From contig CAYWJW010000009.1 of the NCBI GenBank assembly GCA_964458795.1, positions 1-40,080 on the forward strand: a stretch of DNA of 40,080 nucleotides, written 5' to 3'. The translations under genes and the position numbers were made by a program. Below, piece by piece: positions 16,696-24,651 of the stretch (its first letter is position 1; each line of letters opens with the position of its first letter). The stretch is from JAJTHY01 sp964458795. Its GTDB lineage: Bacteria; Pseudomonadota; Alphaproteobacteria; Rickettsiales; Midichloriaceae. Under the pieces are notes generated by a model. That model did not search any database and was not told the DNA's origin. It worked only from the letters and a program-made list of their open reading frames with translations.

Positions 16696-17175
16696 ATGTC
16701 TGATACTGAATATCCAATTGCAATCCTCGCAACAGAGGCATCAACTCGCACGAAAAAATCAAATTATCCTGAGCCTTTTGCGTCACACATGGAAGGGCGT
16801 GAAAAAAAGCCACTTGGTGAAATTTTTGGACTTTCTAATTTCGGAGTAAACCTCACCAAATTATCACCTTCATCTGTATCATCTCTTCGCCATGCTCACT
16901 CAAAACAAGATGAATTCATCTATGTGCTAAGCGGAAAACCCACTTTGTTAACAGACAAGGGAGAGACCTATTTATCGCCAGGTATGTGTGCCGGTTTTAG
17001 TGCAGGATCTGGTATTGGACATTGCCTTGTTAACCGAACAGAAGAAGATGTGATCTATCTAGAGATAGGCGATCGCACCCCTGGTGATTCAGTTACATAC
17101 ACAGAAGATGATCTTCAAGCATTACTCGTCGATGGAAAATGGCAATTTACACATAAAGACGGCACATCGTATTAA
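16696..17175 (+). CDS. Cupin-domain protein
   Basis: A 159-residue single cupin. The first cupin motif is LRHAHSKQDEFIYVLSGKP (residues about 64-82), giving two His and one Glu as probable metal ligands, and the second is around GSGIGHCLVN (about residue 109), giving the third His. This is a beta-barrel metal-binding fold found in isomerases, dioxygenases and regulators, and the substrate cannot be deduced. It is a single-gene unit, convergent with ndk across a 19-base gap that contains the palindrome GCTGAATTTCAGC, which might form a small shared hairpin. Confidence 0.82.
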   Translation: MSDTEYPIAILATEASTRTKKSNYPEPFASHMEGREKKPLGEIFGLSNFGVNLTKLSPSSVSSLRHAHSKQDEFIYVLSGKPTLLTDKGETYLSPGMCAGFSAGSGIGHCLVNRTEEDVIYLEIGDRTPGDSVTYTEDDLQALLVDGKWQFTHKDGTSY

Positions 17176-17194
17176 AGCTGAATTTCAGCCCAAA

Positions 17195-17614
17195 TTAACC
17201 AACGATTTCGGAATAACAGAAAAAGAATTCAACTTCCGTTGCTGCATTTTCGATAGAATCCGAACCATGCACGGAGTTTTCGCCTATGCTCAGTGCAAAT
17301 TCTTTTCTAATTGTGCCAGGGGCAGCCTCAGCAGGGTTCGTAGCTCCCATAACTTCACGGTGCTTAGTTACTGCATCTTTGCCTTCAAGAACTTGAACGA
17401 CCACAGGACCAGAAGTCATAGTTTCAACTAGTTCGCCATAAAAAGGACGAGCCTTATGCACTTCATAAAACTTCTCAGCTTGCGCCCTTGTCATCATCAA
17501 ACGCTTCTGTGCAACAATACGCAATCCAGAAGCTTCGATAACTGCGTTTATTTTACCGGTTAGGTTGCGTTTAGTCGCATCCGGCTTGATTATCGAAAGA
17601 GTTCTTTCAACCAT
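17195..17614 (-). CDS. ndk: Nucleoside diphosphate kinase
   Basis: Balances NTP and dNTP pools by transferring phosphate through a phospho-histidine. The 139-residue length matches the family (about 140). The active-site histidine is His116 in ENSVHGSDS. Other hallmarks are ERTLSIIKPDA at the start, FYEVHKARPFYG, and the MGATNPAEAAPGTIR stretch. It is followed upstream on the minus strand by a small lipoprotein gene 18 bases away. Confidence 0.95.
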   Translation of the reverse strand: MVERTLSIIKPDATKRNLTGKINAVIEASGLRIVAQKRLMMTRAQAEKFYEVHKARPFYGELVETMTSGPVVVQVLEGKDAVTKHREVMGATNPAEAAPGTIRKEFALSIGENSVHGSDSIENAATEVEFFFCYSEIVG

Positions 17615-17632
17615 TTTCTACCTTATAAAGAT

Positions 17633-17830
17633 TTATGAGGTAGCGATTATAGCGGTTTGTAAAATATTATCAACAGGTAACCTACGTTCACATGGCTGAT
17701 CCAGATAAATACTTGAAGGATTAGAAACACAAGGGCTTGTAACATCAAACCTAGACGGGTCCCCTTGTGAGCAGCCGGATAACGCCGCAAGGCCTAAAAT
17801 ACCACCAATTAGTAAAATTATTTTTTTCAT
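17633..17830 (-). CDS. Small lipoprotein
   Basis: A 65-residue precursor. MKKIILLIGGILGLAALSGC is a complete lipoprotein signal with lipobox LSGC, cleaved before Cys20, leaving a mature chain of about 46 residues with three further cysteines possible in the phrases SPCVSN and QPCERRLPVDN. A similar SPC/CERR layout occurs in short conserved alphaproteobacterial lipoproteins, as far as I recall; function unknown. It is preceded by GGAGGGTTGCG, a strong Shine-Dalgarno for ATG 17830, and lies between lysC and ndk in a probable operon. Confidence 0.8.
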   Translation of the reverse strand: MKKIILLIGGILGLAALSGCSQGDPSRFDVTSPCVSNPSSIYLDQPCERRLPVDNILQTAIIATS

Positions 17831-17848
17831 CGCAACCCTCCAAAAACT

Positions 17849-19021
17849 TCATCCAATAAGCGCATCATGCAAATCTTGTGCAAGTTCGCCTTCTTCATCT
17901 GCAATATATAGACTGATTGAAATATCAGTTATCACAGACTGTAGAATTTTTATACCCCGATTCTGTACTATTTGAAACACTTTTTCAACAGTTTGATTAT
18001 TATGTTTTATACCAAAGCCTGTAACGGTGATTTTAGCTAGGCCACACTTAATATTTGCAACACTCTTGCCCAAATTATGTTCAAGCATAGGTACGTCATC
18101 CGCGGACAGTGATATTAAAAGCTTACTACCATTCTCTTCCATAGATGAATTTTCAATATTATAGTTAACTGCAGATAAACTTTTTAGCACTATTGTGAAA
18201 TCATCTGTAGATAGTAAGCTTACCAAAGCTTGATTACGCGTAGCTGTTACAGCCGTAACTACTGATTTTTCCATTCTGACCTCATAATTTGCAATTATCG
18301 TACCCTTGGAGTTTATGTTAAAACTTGATCGCACTCTAATCTCAACACCATATCGCTTACCTATCTCCGCAGCCCTTGGATGTAATACTTTAGCTCCGGA
18401 ATACGCCATGTTTATAACTTCATCATAGCTTGCATGCTCTATTTTATGCGCACCAATAAACTTATTTGGATCAATTGAATATATCCCATCTACATCTGTA
18501 TAAATATCGCAGATTTTAGCACCTAGCGCTGCTGCAATTGCAACTGATGTGGTATCAGATCCACCACGTCCTAGGGTAGTAACTGAATTTTCATAAACTC
18601 CTTGAAACCCGCAAACTATAGGGATAACTCCACTATCAATACACTCAGTTAATTTGCCCGTATCAATGCCGGTTATCCTAGCATCGTTAAATTTGTCATC
18701 CGTATTTATTTTTATCTGCCATGCTTGAAATGATCTGCATTTAATGCCCAACTTATCTAACGCCAATGCTAACAATCCTGCGCTTGCAATCTCTCCCGAA
18801 GAAAGAACAACATCATACTCCCTATTGTTAAAATCACAGCTGCCATCAATTATATTTTGTGCAAATTTAACTAGATTGTCTGTAACCCCAGCCATAGCAG
18901 AAACTACTACTACAATCTGATTTCCAGAGTCCCGTTCAGCACGAATTAATTTTGCAACGTTCTCAATTCTCTCAACACTACCGACCGAGGTGCCACCAAA
19001 TTTTTGGACGACTATACCCAT
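17849..19021 (-). CDS. lysC: Aspartate kinase
   Basis: Phosphorylates aspartate, the first step to lysine/diaminopimelate, threonine and methionine. The 390-residue product starts with the kinase signature VVQKFGGTSVGS, has SAMAGVTDNL and GRGGSDTTSVAIAAAL in the amino-acid kinase domain, and ends in a C-terminal tandem ACT region (from about residue 250) that would sense end products. In this reduced-type genome it probably serves diaminopimelate for peptidoglycan; that is inference. It heads the lysC-lipoprotein-ndk group. No lysine riboswitch was recognisable in the 5' region. Confidence 0.94.
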   Translation of the reverse strand: MGIVVQKFGGTSVGSVERIENVAKLIRAERDSGNQIVVVVSAMAGVTDNLVKFAQNIIDGSCDFNNREYDVVLSSGEIASAGLLALALDKLGIKCRSFQAWQIKINTDDKFNDARITGIDTGKLTECIDSGVIPIVCGFQGVYENSVTTLGRGGSDTTSVAIAAALGAKICDIYTDVDGIYSIDPNKFIGAHKIEHASYDEVINMAYSGAKVLHPRAAEIGKRYGVEIRVRSSFNINSKGTIIANYEVRMEKSVVTAVTATRNQALVSLLSTDDFTIVLKSLSAVNYNIENSSMEENGSKLLISLSADDVPMLEHNLGKSVANIKCGLAKITVTGFGIKHNNQTVEKVFQIVQNRGIKILQSVITDISISLYIADEEGELAQDLHDALIG

Positions 19022-19518
19022 TTATCTTAAATACTTCCGCTTTTAATCAAACAGTATCGCATTTTATATAAAATTAAAATAATTTCTTGCATAATTCTTC
19101 ATTAAGGGTTACCGTATCCCACACTATAAAGCAAAATTGCGTTTTAGAATGTTACAGCTGAATTTCATTGCTGCTTCTCGTAAACCTCGATACCTCATGG
19201 GTATGGACATGCATTTTGCTTTTTCTTTCCTCCATCTGAAGCGATGGTCATAACTTCCCCCCCCTACTTACTATAATTTTTAACTAACTACCTTCAAACT
19301 ATTTATACCTAAAACTTCTCTAAATTGGGTTGATGTTATTTTCCTTAAAAAACGTCAATCCATATAGCGAAGTTAAACTTAAACAACAAATTGGAGATTT
19401 ACCATGACTAAGAACCTACATCACCTCGGTTATCGATTTAGCAAAATGTGGCTCAATATGCGCCCCTCAAGCTTAATACAAAATAATATTTTAGATAACT
19501 TAGAATTGGAGAATAAAA
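19022..19518. other. Long divergent intergenic region between lysC and the 505-residue orphan
   Basis: About 500 bases. It holds an AT-rich stretch next to lysC, a GC-richer block at about 19140-19265 ending in an eight-C run (19257-19264), a wobble-tolerant hairpin at 19327-19361, and a possible 51-codon frame at 19404. On the minus strand the GC-richer block reads as an open frame broken by three stops, so it may be a decayed gene or element. Two small stems (CCATC/GATGG and ATACC/GGTAT) are visible. No tRNA or known riboswitch was recognised. Confidence 0.5.
19327..19361 (+). promoter_or_regulatory. Hairpin or operator upstream of the orphan-POT-aminopeptidase genes
   Basis: GGGTTGATGTT (19327-19337) can pair with AACGTCAATCC (19351-19361) over 11 positions, two of them G-U wobbles, around a 13-base loop. 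As DNA it is an imperfect inverted repeat that could be an operator. It lies 42 bases before the small ORF at 19404. Confidence 0.35.
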
Positions 19519-19559
19519 ATGAAATCGATATCAACCAGCGAAGTAACGGAACAAGTTAA
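19404..19559 (+). CDS. Possible 51-residue leader ORF
   Basis: Starts at ATG with TTGGAG seven bases before it, a ribosome site at least as good as that of the next gene, and runs to TAA at 19557-19559, so it overlaps the first 41 bases of the 505-residue gene in another frame. The product starts MTKNLHHLGYRFSKMWLNMR and has no recognisable domain. It could be a leader whose translation controls the following start, or a chance frame. There is no homology evidence. Confidence 0.3.
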   Translation: MTKNLHHLGYRFSKMWLNMRPSSLIQNNILDNLELENKNEIDINQRSNGTS

Positions 19560-21036
19560 TGTCGCAAATAATATACTTTTAAACTATTTACAAACTATTG
19601 TTGGCACAGCTGTAGACACAGTTGCCGACATCTCACCCTTTATCTCTAAAGCTCAAATTCTTAAACTTTACGAGAATGTAGCAGAAACTGCATTAAGCGA
19701 TGCACTAGGGAAAATCAAAAAAGCTCAAAGCGATTACTCTAACGCTCAAAGCAGAGCCGGAAGAGGAAGCGCTATTACTGCTCTCAATAAATATCCAAAA
19801 TTGCAAGCTCTCATCAAATCAGGGATCTCAGCAGAAGATTTGGATACAAGCCAAGAGATGCAGGACTTGAGACAACTTTATGCTGATGAACCCTTAAGGC
19901 TTCTTGAAGCACAGATTGCAGCTGCAAACAAATTTATTAACTCCACTGAGGTGCAAACCCAAGTTGCTTTAGACTTTAATGCTAATGAATTCCATGCATT
20001 TGATGTAAACAACGGGGATAATAATTGTCAGTCCAGAATTTTTTTGATGGAGGTCTTCCGTCGAGCAATTCCATATGATAATCTTACTTCCGAAGAAAAG
20101 TTGGTGCTTACTTTAAGTAATATTACCAGCAAGTATAAAAAAGAGGTAAGAGATGTGTTTGGGATTTTAACTAAGGAAGTAGATAATGGATGCGTGCAAT
20201 ATGGCACTCTCAAGCTTACATCTACTCGAGAAAATCTTAAGATCGATGTAAAAGCAGAGAAATTTTATAGCATACGGGACCTTATAGGAATGGCGATAAG
20301 CGAGATTTCTGTAGGCTATATGATTGCGGTTGCAGATGCAATTGATGACCTAAGTCTTAAAGAAGATCTAACGCCTTATAACAGGAGGATGAAAAACTCC
20401 GCAAAGCTTAAGCCAGTGCAGCAGCTTCAAGCTCCGGGTATTGCAGCCATGTTTGCCTGCATTGAGTCTACTGCATTTCCACTCGCCTATAAAATCACAA
20501 GGCTTACCGGAACTGCGCTTTCCAATAGAGATATGGAATTTATTCTTCAAGGCATAGCCTTAGTGGGCACAGATGGCGTCATTATTACCGATGGAGATAA
20601 CTCTCCGACCGTAATCTTTGAGCTTTTTGCAGTAGATACGCAAGAGTCTAGGAAAAGAACAGTTGGCACTACCTTAGAAAGTCTAGCATCTTCTGATTCT
20701 TTCACAGACTACTTGAAGGAGCTGCAAACCTTTGGATTAAATCGGTTAATACATCTTTGTGATGTTACACTTGATATGAAGTTGCAGTATCCTAAAGCTG
20801 TCAATTACAGCAATGCAAGCATTACGGCTTCGTCTGAGACAAGCAAATCTCTTGGTAGAAGCTTGACTGGCACATATGCATTGAGTGGTACTTTTGGATC
20901 AAGTAGCACTCGGTCTATGGAGGGCATAGTGATTGAACCATGCCACGTATATGTAAGTAGCACACAAAGTGAGCTGACTAAAATCCGTGCACTTGAAGCT
21001 ACAAACCAAAACCAACCAGCCGGAAGGATAATTTAG
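19519..21036 (+). CDS. Orphan protein (505 aa) upstream of a peptide transporter
   Basis: Function not recognised. It is a mostly helical protein with no signal peptide. The region about residues 30-75 is amphipathic and could be coiled coil, followed by a short QSDYSNAQSRAGRG linker. A mixed alpha/beta segment follows at about 160-380, and a Ser/Thr-rich stretch at about 425-465 (SASSETSKSLGRSL type) precedes the C-terminal segment IEPCHVYVSS. TTGGAG lies eight bases before its ATG. The next gene starts 10 bases after its stop, which suggests one transcript with the POT transporter and aminopeptidase; a role in peptide use is possible but unproven. Confidence 0.7.
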   Translation: MKSISTSEVTEQVNVANNILLNYLQTIVGTAVDTVADISPFISKAQILKLYENVAETALSDALGKIKKAQSDYSNAQSRAGRGSAITALNKYPKLQALIKSGISAEDLDTSQEMQDLRQLYADEPLRLLEAQIAAANKFINSTEVQTQVALDFNANEFHAFDVNNGDNNCQSRIFLMEVFRRAIPYDNLTSEEKLVLTLSNITSKYKKEVRDVFGILTKEVDNGCVQYGTLKLTSTRENLKIDVKAEKFYSIRDLIGMAISEISVGYMIAVADAIDDLSLKEDLTPYNRRMKNSAKLKPVQQLQAPGIAAMFACIESTAFPLAYKITRLTGTALSNRDMEFILQGIALVGTDGVIITDGDNSPTVIFELFAVDTQESRKRTVGTTLESLASSDSFTDYLKELQTFGLNRLIHLCDVTLDMKLQYPKAVNYSNASITASSETSKSLGRSLTGTYALSGTFGSSSTRSMEGIVIEPCHVYVSSTQSELTKIRALEATNQNQPAGRII

Positions 21037-21046
21037 GGAGGATGCA

Positions 21047-22504
21047 ATGCAAAATAATGAACTAACTATACAGGAGGGGCTAGCCCCCTCCATAGGCAAG
21101 CTTAACCAGCCTAAAGCTTTATATCTGCTATTCTTTGTACAAATGTGGGAGAGCTTCAGCTATTATGGCATGCGAGCCATCCTTGTGCTCTATATGATAG
21201 CAGAGCTTGGTCTCTCGGATATGGAAGCTTTTGGTATATATGCAATATCTACCGCTCTCTCAGAGAGTCTGGGGATTTTTGGAGGTAGGCTTGCAGATAA
21301 AATCTTTGGGCTCAAATATTCTATCTATCTAGGTGGAGTAATTATTGCACTTGGACACATAGTAATAAGCATGCCTGGAGGCATGATGAATTTGTACTTA
21401 AGTTTGGCGCTAATCGCAGTTGGTACTGGCTTGCTTAGAACCAATGCTACTGCCTTACTTGGTGAGTTCTATCATGAAAATGATGAAAGAAGGGACGCAG
21501 GTTATACGTTGTTTTATGTTGGCTTAAACGTTGGTGCTTTCTTAGCTACCATCGGATGTGCCTTCATAGCTGAAGCTTATGGCTGGCACTATGGCTTTTC
21601 ACTTGCGGCGTTTGGTATGATGCTCGGACTTTTGGGGCTGTTCAAGTTTAATTACATATTAGAAGATAAGGGAAAAAAGCCGGGTAATATTAGCAAATCC
21701 AAGGTTAGCATGTATTCTGGGCTCGTGCTCCTATTAGCTCCGCTCTTTTCACTGCTTATATACACTCATGAGGTTAGCATATACCTACTTACCGCTGCGA
21801 TTGCAGGTATGCTCTTTTCTGTATTATATTCTACTAGAAAGTTAACTAATAAAGAAAAGAGCAATATAAATTCTGTACTTATTGCAGTTATGTTACTAGC
21901 TGTTTTCTATGGATTTGAAGAACAAGTAGGTAGCACTTTAGTGTTATTCGCTGATAGGTTCTCCGATAAACTAATTTTCGGTTATCAGATTCCAATCGCT
22001 TCTCTAAATACCATAAACCCAATGGTAGTACTTATACTAGGTCCTATAATTGCCATTCTCATGGAATTATATGAAGCTAAAACCAGACGAGGCATTAGCT
22101 TATATGCAAAAATATCTCTAGCATTCTTCCTGCAAGCACTGGCATTTGCGCTCCTACATGCAATCGCTGTGCCTAACAGTTTAGTAAGTGCAGGTACTAT
22201 AGGCATGTCGTTTGGTATGATAGCTTTATCAGAGCTCTTTATTGGTCCTGCAGTTTACTCTCATTGCTCTAAGTACTCGCCAAAGCACATGAAGGGCGTC
22301 TTGATGGGCACAGTAATGCTTGGATACTCGCTTGCCAATATCTTTAGCGGCTTCATGAGTAAGTATATGGCAATCGACGAATCCAATATGGACTTAGGTA
22401 TTAATGTGTACTCCGAAGGATTTATGAAGATTATGCTTGCGTGTTTTGCGGCAAGTTGCATTCTATTGCTAGTTAATTTTATGAGGAAGGTAGGTGATGT
22501 CTAA
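21047..22504 (+). CDS. POT/PTR-family peptide transporter with altered ExxER motif
   Basis: An inner-membrane, 12-14-helix transporter of the proton-dependent oligopeptide family, 485 residues. Signatures: SFSYYGMRAILVLYM in helix 1, the GGRLADKIFGLK loop, and DAGYTLFYVGLNVGAFLA followed by GWHYGFSLAAFGM. The family's proton-coupling motif E-x-x-E-R at the start of helix 1 reads Q-M-W-E-S here (Gln32, Glu35, Ser36), so only one of its three charged residues is kept. Either coupling differs or the substrate is unusual. The gene overlaps the aminopeptidase start by eight bases; together they would import and hydrolyse peptides. Confidence 0.88.
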   Translation: MQNNELTIQEGLAPSIGKLNQPKALYLLFFVQMWESFSYYGMRAILVLYMIAELGLSDMEAFGIYAISTALSESLGIFGGRLADKIFGLKYSIYLGGVIIALGHIVISMPGGMMNLYLSLALIAVGTGLLRTNATALLGEFYHENDERRDAGYTLFYVGLNVGAFLATIGCAFIAEAYGWHYGFSLAAFGMMLGLLGLFKFNYILEDKGKKPGNISKSKVSMYSGLVLLLAPLFSLLIYTHEVSIYLLTAAIAGMLFSVLYSTRKLTNKEKSNINSVLIAVMLLAVFYGFEEQVGSTLVLFADRFSDKLIFGYQIPIASLNTINPMVVLILGPIIAILMELYEAKTRRGISLYAKISLAFFLQALAFALLHAIAVPNSLVSAGTIGMSFGMIALSELFIGPAVYSHCSKYSPKHMKGVLMGTVMLGYSLANIFSGFMSKYMAIDESNMDLGINVYSEGFMKIMLACFAASCILLLVNFMRKVGDV

Positions 22505-23864
22505 TGTAATCTTTGCACCAAAAAACCAGCTTAAAAATAAAATAGTCCTATCTGCAATGGATAGCGGGTTACCAGCTATTTATAATCCTGCTACCCAAGG
22601 TGATTATGTTACCATAGAGCGTGGTAATGCCTTATATATTCTTGTAAATACTGGTGAAACACCTCACACATCAGGCTATAAGTTTGCAAAGGTTATTGGA
22701 GAACTAAAGCTCGAGAACGTAGCGTTGGAACTAAACCTTCCTGACGAACAGTTAGCAGAAATTGTTTTTGCCATACAAGAGCGGACCTGGAAACTGAGCA
22801 AATTTAAGAGCAATGCTCAATACGCGCTTCAAGAAATTGAGGTCATCACTGAGCATCCGAGTAAGTTAAAGGAAATATACGCGCGTTATGCGGCTTTGAT
22901 ACTCGGCAAGAACTTGTGCAGAGAACTTGCCGAATCACCATCGAATGTTATTTATCCGCAGTCTTTTGCCGAGCGCTGCCAACTACTCAAATCATATGGC
23001 GTTGACGTAGAAGTAATGGGACTCGCAGAACTTACTAAGCTCAAAATGAATGCCGTACTAGCTGTCTCTCAGGGAAGCAGCAAAGAGCCAAAGGTGGTTA
23101 TAATGAAATATACTGGCGATAGAGATAATCCAGATACTTTAGCTCTAGTTGGCAAAGGAGTTTGTTTTGATTCAGGTGGACTATTCATTAAAGATCAAGT
23201 GATGATGCCAAAAATGAAATATGATAAAAGCGGTGCTGCTGCTGTGACCGGCGGCATTCTTTCCATTGCTGCACAAAAACTAAAGGTCAATGTAGTGGGC
23301 GTGATAGGGCTCGTTGAAAATATGCCAGATGGCAATTCTGTTAAACCTAGCGATGTTATTGTTAGCATGTCTGGTAAAACCATAGAAGTTGCCGACCCTG
23401 ATGCAGAAGGACGCTTAGTTCTATCGGATTGCTTATATTACACACAGAGCAAATTAAAGCCGTCCACAATACTAACTTTTGCAACGCTCACTGGTGATAC
23501 TATAGCTTGTCTTGCATATGAATATGCAGGTCTCTTCACACGTGATGAACAGCTTGCCGCGCAAATGCTTGAGGCTGCTTGCAAATCAAAAGATCCTATG
23601 TGGAGATTACCTCTTGGAGAGGTTTTTAGAGATTTGATGAAATCTGACATAGCTGATTTTAAGAACGTCGGTGTCAATAACTGTGGAGATAATGCATCTG
23701 CCGCTGAGTTCTTATATGAGTTCGTTGGAGATACCAGATTTGCGCACCTAGATATAGCAGGGGTAGCCTGGAGCAATGATGATACACTAAGTAAAGCCAA
23801 AGGGGCCACAGGGTATGGTGTTAAATTCATCGAGGAATTTGCACGGCAATTTTATTCAAAATGA
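22497..23864 (+). CDS. pepA: M17 leucyl aminopeptidase family protein
   Basis: A two-metal cytosolic aminopeptidase that releases N-terminal residues from peptides. The catalytic C-terminal domain is complete: VGKGVCFDSGGL, KYDKSGAAAVTGG, and DPDAEGRLVLSD with metal-binding Asp302 and Glu304 and Arg306. The usual NTDAEGR is DPDAEGR here, a conservative but notable change at two positions. The N-terminal domain of about 150 residues is present. The ATG at 22497 is preferred over the GTG at 22494; AGGAAGGTAGG precedes both. It overlaps the POT gene, which supports a peptide import and breakdown role. pepA versus pepB cannot be decided. Confidence 0.9.
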   Translation: MSNVIFAPKNQLKNKIVLSAMDSGLPAIYNPATQGDYVTIERGNALYILVNTGETPHTSGYKFAKVIGELKLENVALELNLPDEQLAEIVFAIQERTWKLSKFKSNAQYALQEIEVITEHPSKLKEIYARYAALILGKNLCRELAESPSNVIYPQSFAERCQLLKSYGVDVEVMGLAELTKLKMNAVLAVSQGSSKEPKVVIMKYTGDRDNPDTLALVGKGVCFDSGGLFIKDQVMMPKMKYDKSGAAAVTGGILSIAAQKLKVNVVGVIGLVENMPDGNSVKPSDVIVSMSGKTIEVADPDAEGRLVLSDCLYYTQSKLKPSTILTFATLTGDTIACLAYEYAGLFTRDEQLAAQMLEAACKSKDPMWRLPLGEVFRDLMKSDIADFKNVGVNNCGDNASAAEFLYEFVGDTRFAHLDIAGVAWSNDDTLSKAKGATGYGVKFIEEFARQFYSK

Positions 23865-23922
23865 GAGTGATATATAGATTTTTAATAATATCTTATATAA
23901 TTAAAAATAATTAAAATTCCCT

Positions 23923-23951
23923 TTGAACTACTTGGCATTACTTGCTAAAAT
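23923..23951 (+). promoter_or_regulatory. Sigma-70-like promoter for the BON lipoprotein gene
   Basis: TTGAAC at 23923-23928 and TAAAAT at 23946-23951 are separated by 17 bases. The start would lie near 23958, about 16 bases before the ATG. Confidence 0.55.
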
Positions 23952-23973
23952 GTAGAAAAATTTAGAGGTGGTT

Positions 23974-24576
23974 ATGCAGAAAATAGTAAAACTTTCAATA
24001 CTTTTGACTTCTTTAAGCTCGCTTACGGCATGTTTCCCAATAGCAGTTGCAAGCACCGCAGTTGTTGGCGCTGCGATAGTTGAAGAAAGATCAGCTGGCA
24101 CTAATCTCGACGATAATATAATAGCTATTAAAATCCGCGATAAATACGCCCAGGAAGAATTCAACGAACTACTATCTCGCATATCAGTAACTGTACATGA
24201 AGGCAGAGTTATGCTTACGGGCAGTATCAAGGAAGAAAGTTATGCCAAAAAAGCAGTTGAACTTGCTTGGCAAATTCAAGGTGTAAAAGAGGTTATCAAC
24301 GAAATGGAAGTAAGCTCTCGCACCCCTAAAGAGTATGCAAAAGACACTTTCATTGCGAACACAGTACGTAGCAAACTACTGTTTGATGCCGATGTTCAAT
24401 CAGTTAATTACAAGATTGAAACCAACAATGGTGTTGTATACATCCTTGGTCTCGCTCAAACACAAGACGAGCTGAACAAGGCAATAGCGATTGCGCGCAG
24501 CATCAAAGGAGTTAAAAAAGTAGTCAGTCACGTAATCCTAAAAGATGACTCCCGCCGCAAGAAAGAGATTTCTTAA
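23974..24576 (+). CDS. BON-domain outer-membrane/periplasmic lipoprotein
   Basis: A 200-residue precursor of the DolP/OsmY type. The signal is MQKIVKLSILLTSLSSLTAC with lipobox LTAC. Two BON domains follow: about residues 45-115 (DDNIIAIKIRDKYAQ ... VHEGRVMLTG ... GVKEVINEMEV) and about 120-195 (IANTVRSKLLFDADV ... TNNGVVYILG ... GVKKVVSHVIL). BON proteins bind phospholipid and help outer-membrane integrity. The ATG at 23974 is used because AGAGG precedes it by five bases and it begins a clean signal peptide; an upstream in-frame GTG at 23968 falls inside that site. No DegP or other partner gene is adjacent. Confidence 0.88.
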   Translation: MQKIVKLSILLTSLSSLTACFPIAVASTAVVGAAIVEERSAGTNLDDNIIAIKIRDKYAQEEFNELLSRISVTVHEGRVMLTGSIKEESYAKKAVELAWQIQGVKEVINEMEVSSRTPKEYAKDTFIANTVRSKLLFDADVQSVNYKIETNNGVVYILGLAQTQDELNKAIAIARSIKGVKKVVSHVILKDDSRRKKEIS

Positions 24577-24613
24577 ACTTTTCATGCTTCTTAATATTTC
24601 TGAAACATTCATT

Positions 24614-24622
24614 TGGTATAAT
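24614..24622 (+). promoter_or_regulatory. Extended -10 promoter for the CE-clan protease gene
   Basis: TGG followed by TATAAT (24617-24622), an extended -10 box with a perfect hexamer, 30 bases before the ATG at 24652. No good -35 is present at the expected distance, which the extended -10 could make up for. Confidence 0.5.
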
Positions 24623-24651
24623 AACTACATAATTTATTATGAGAGGCGAAC

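Noticed and set aside
17084..17431. A 115-codon plus-strand frame overlapping the end of the cupin gene and ndk
   Set aside because: It lies in a shifted frame over two confidently identified genes, and its translation shows no domain.
19140..19265. The minus-strand frame in the GC-richer block as a gene upstream of lysC
   Set aside because: It contains three stop codons in about 58 codons, so it cannot be a functional CDS; reported only as an odd block.
19022..19300. A lysine riboswitch before lysC
   Set aside because: No conserved riboswitch core or terminator/antiterminator arrangement could be recognised by eye.
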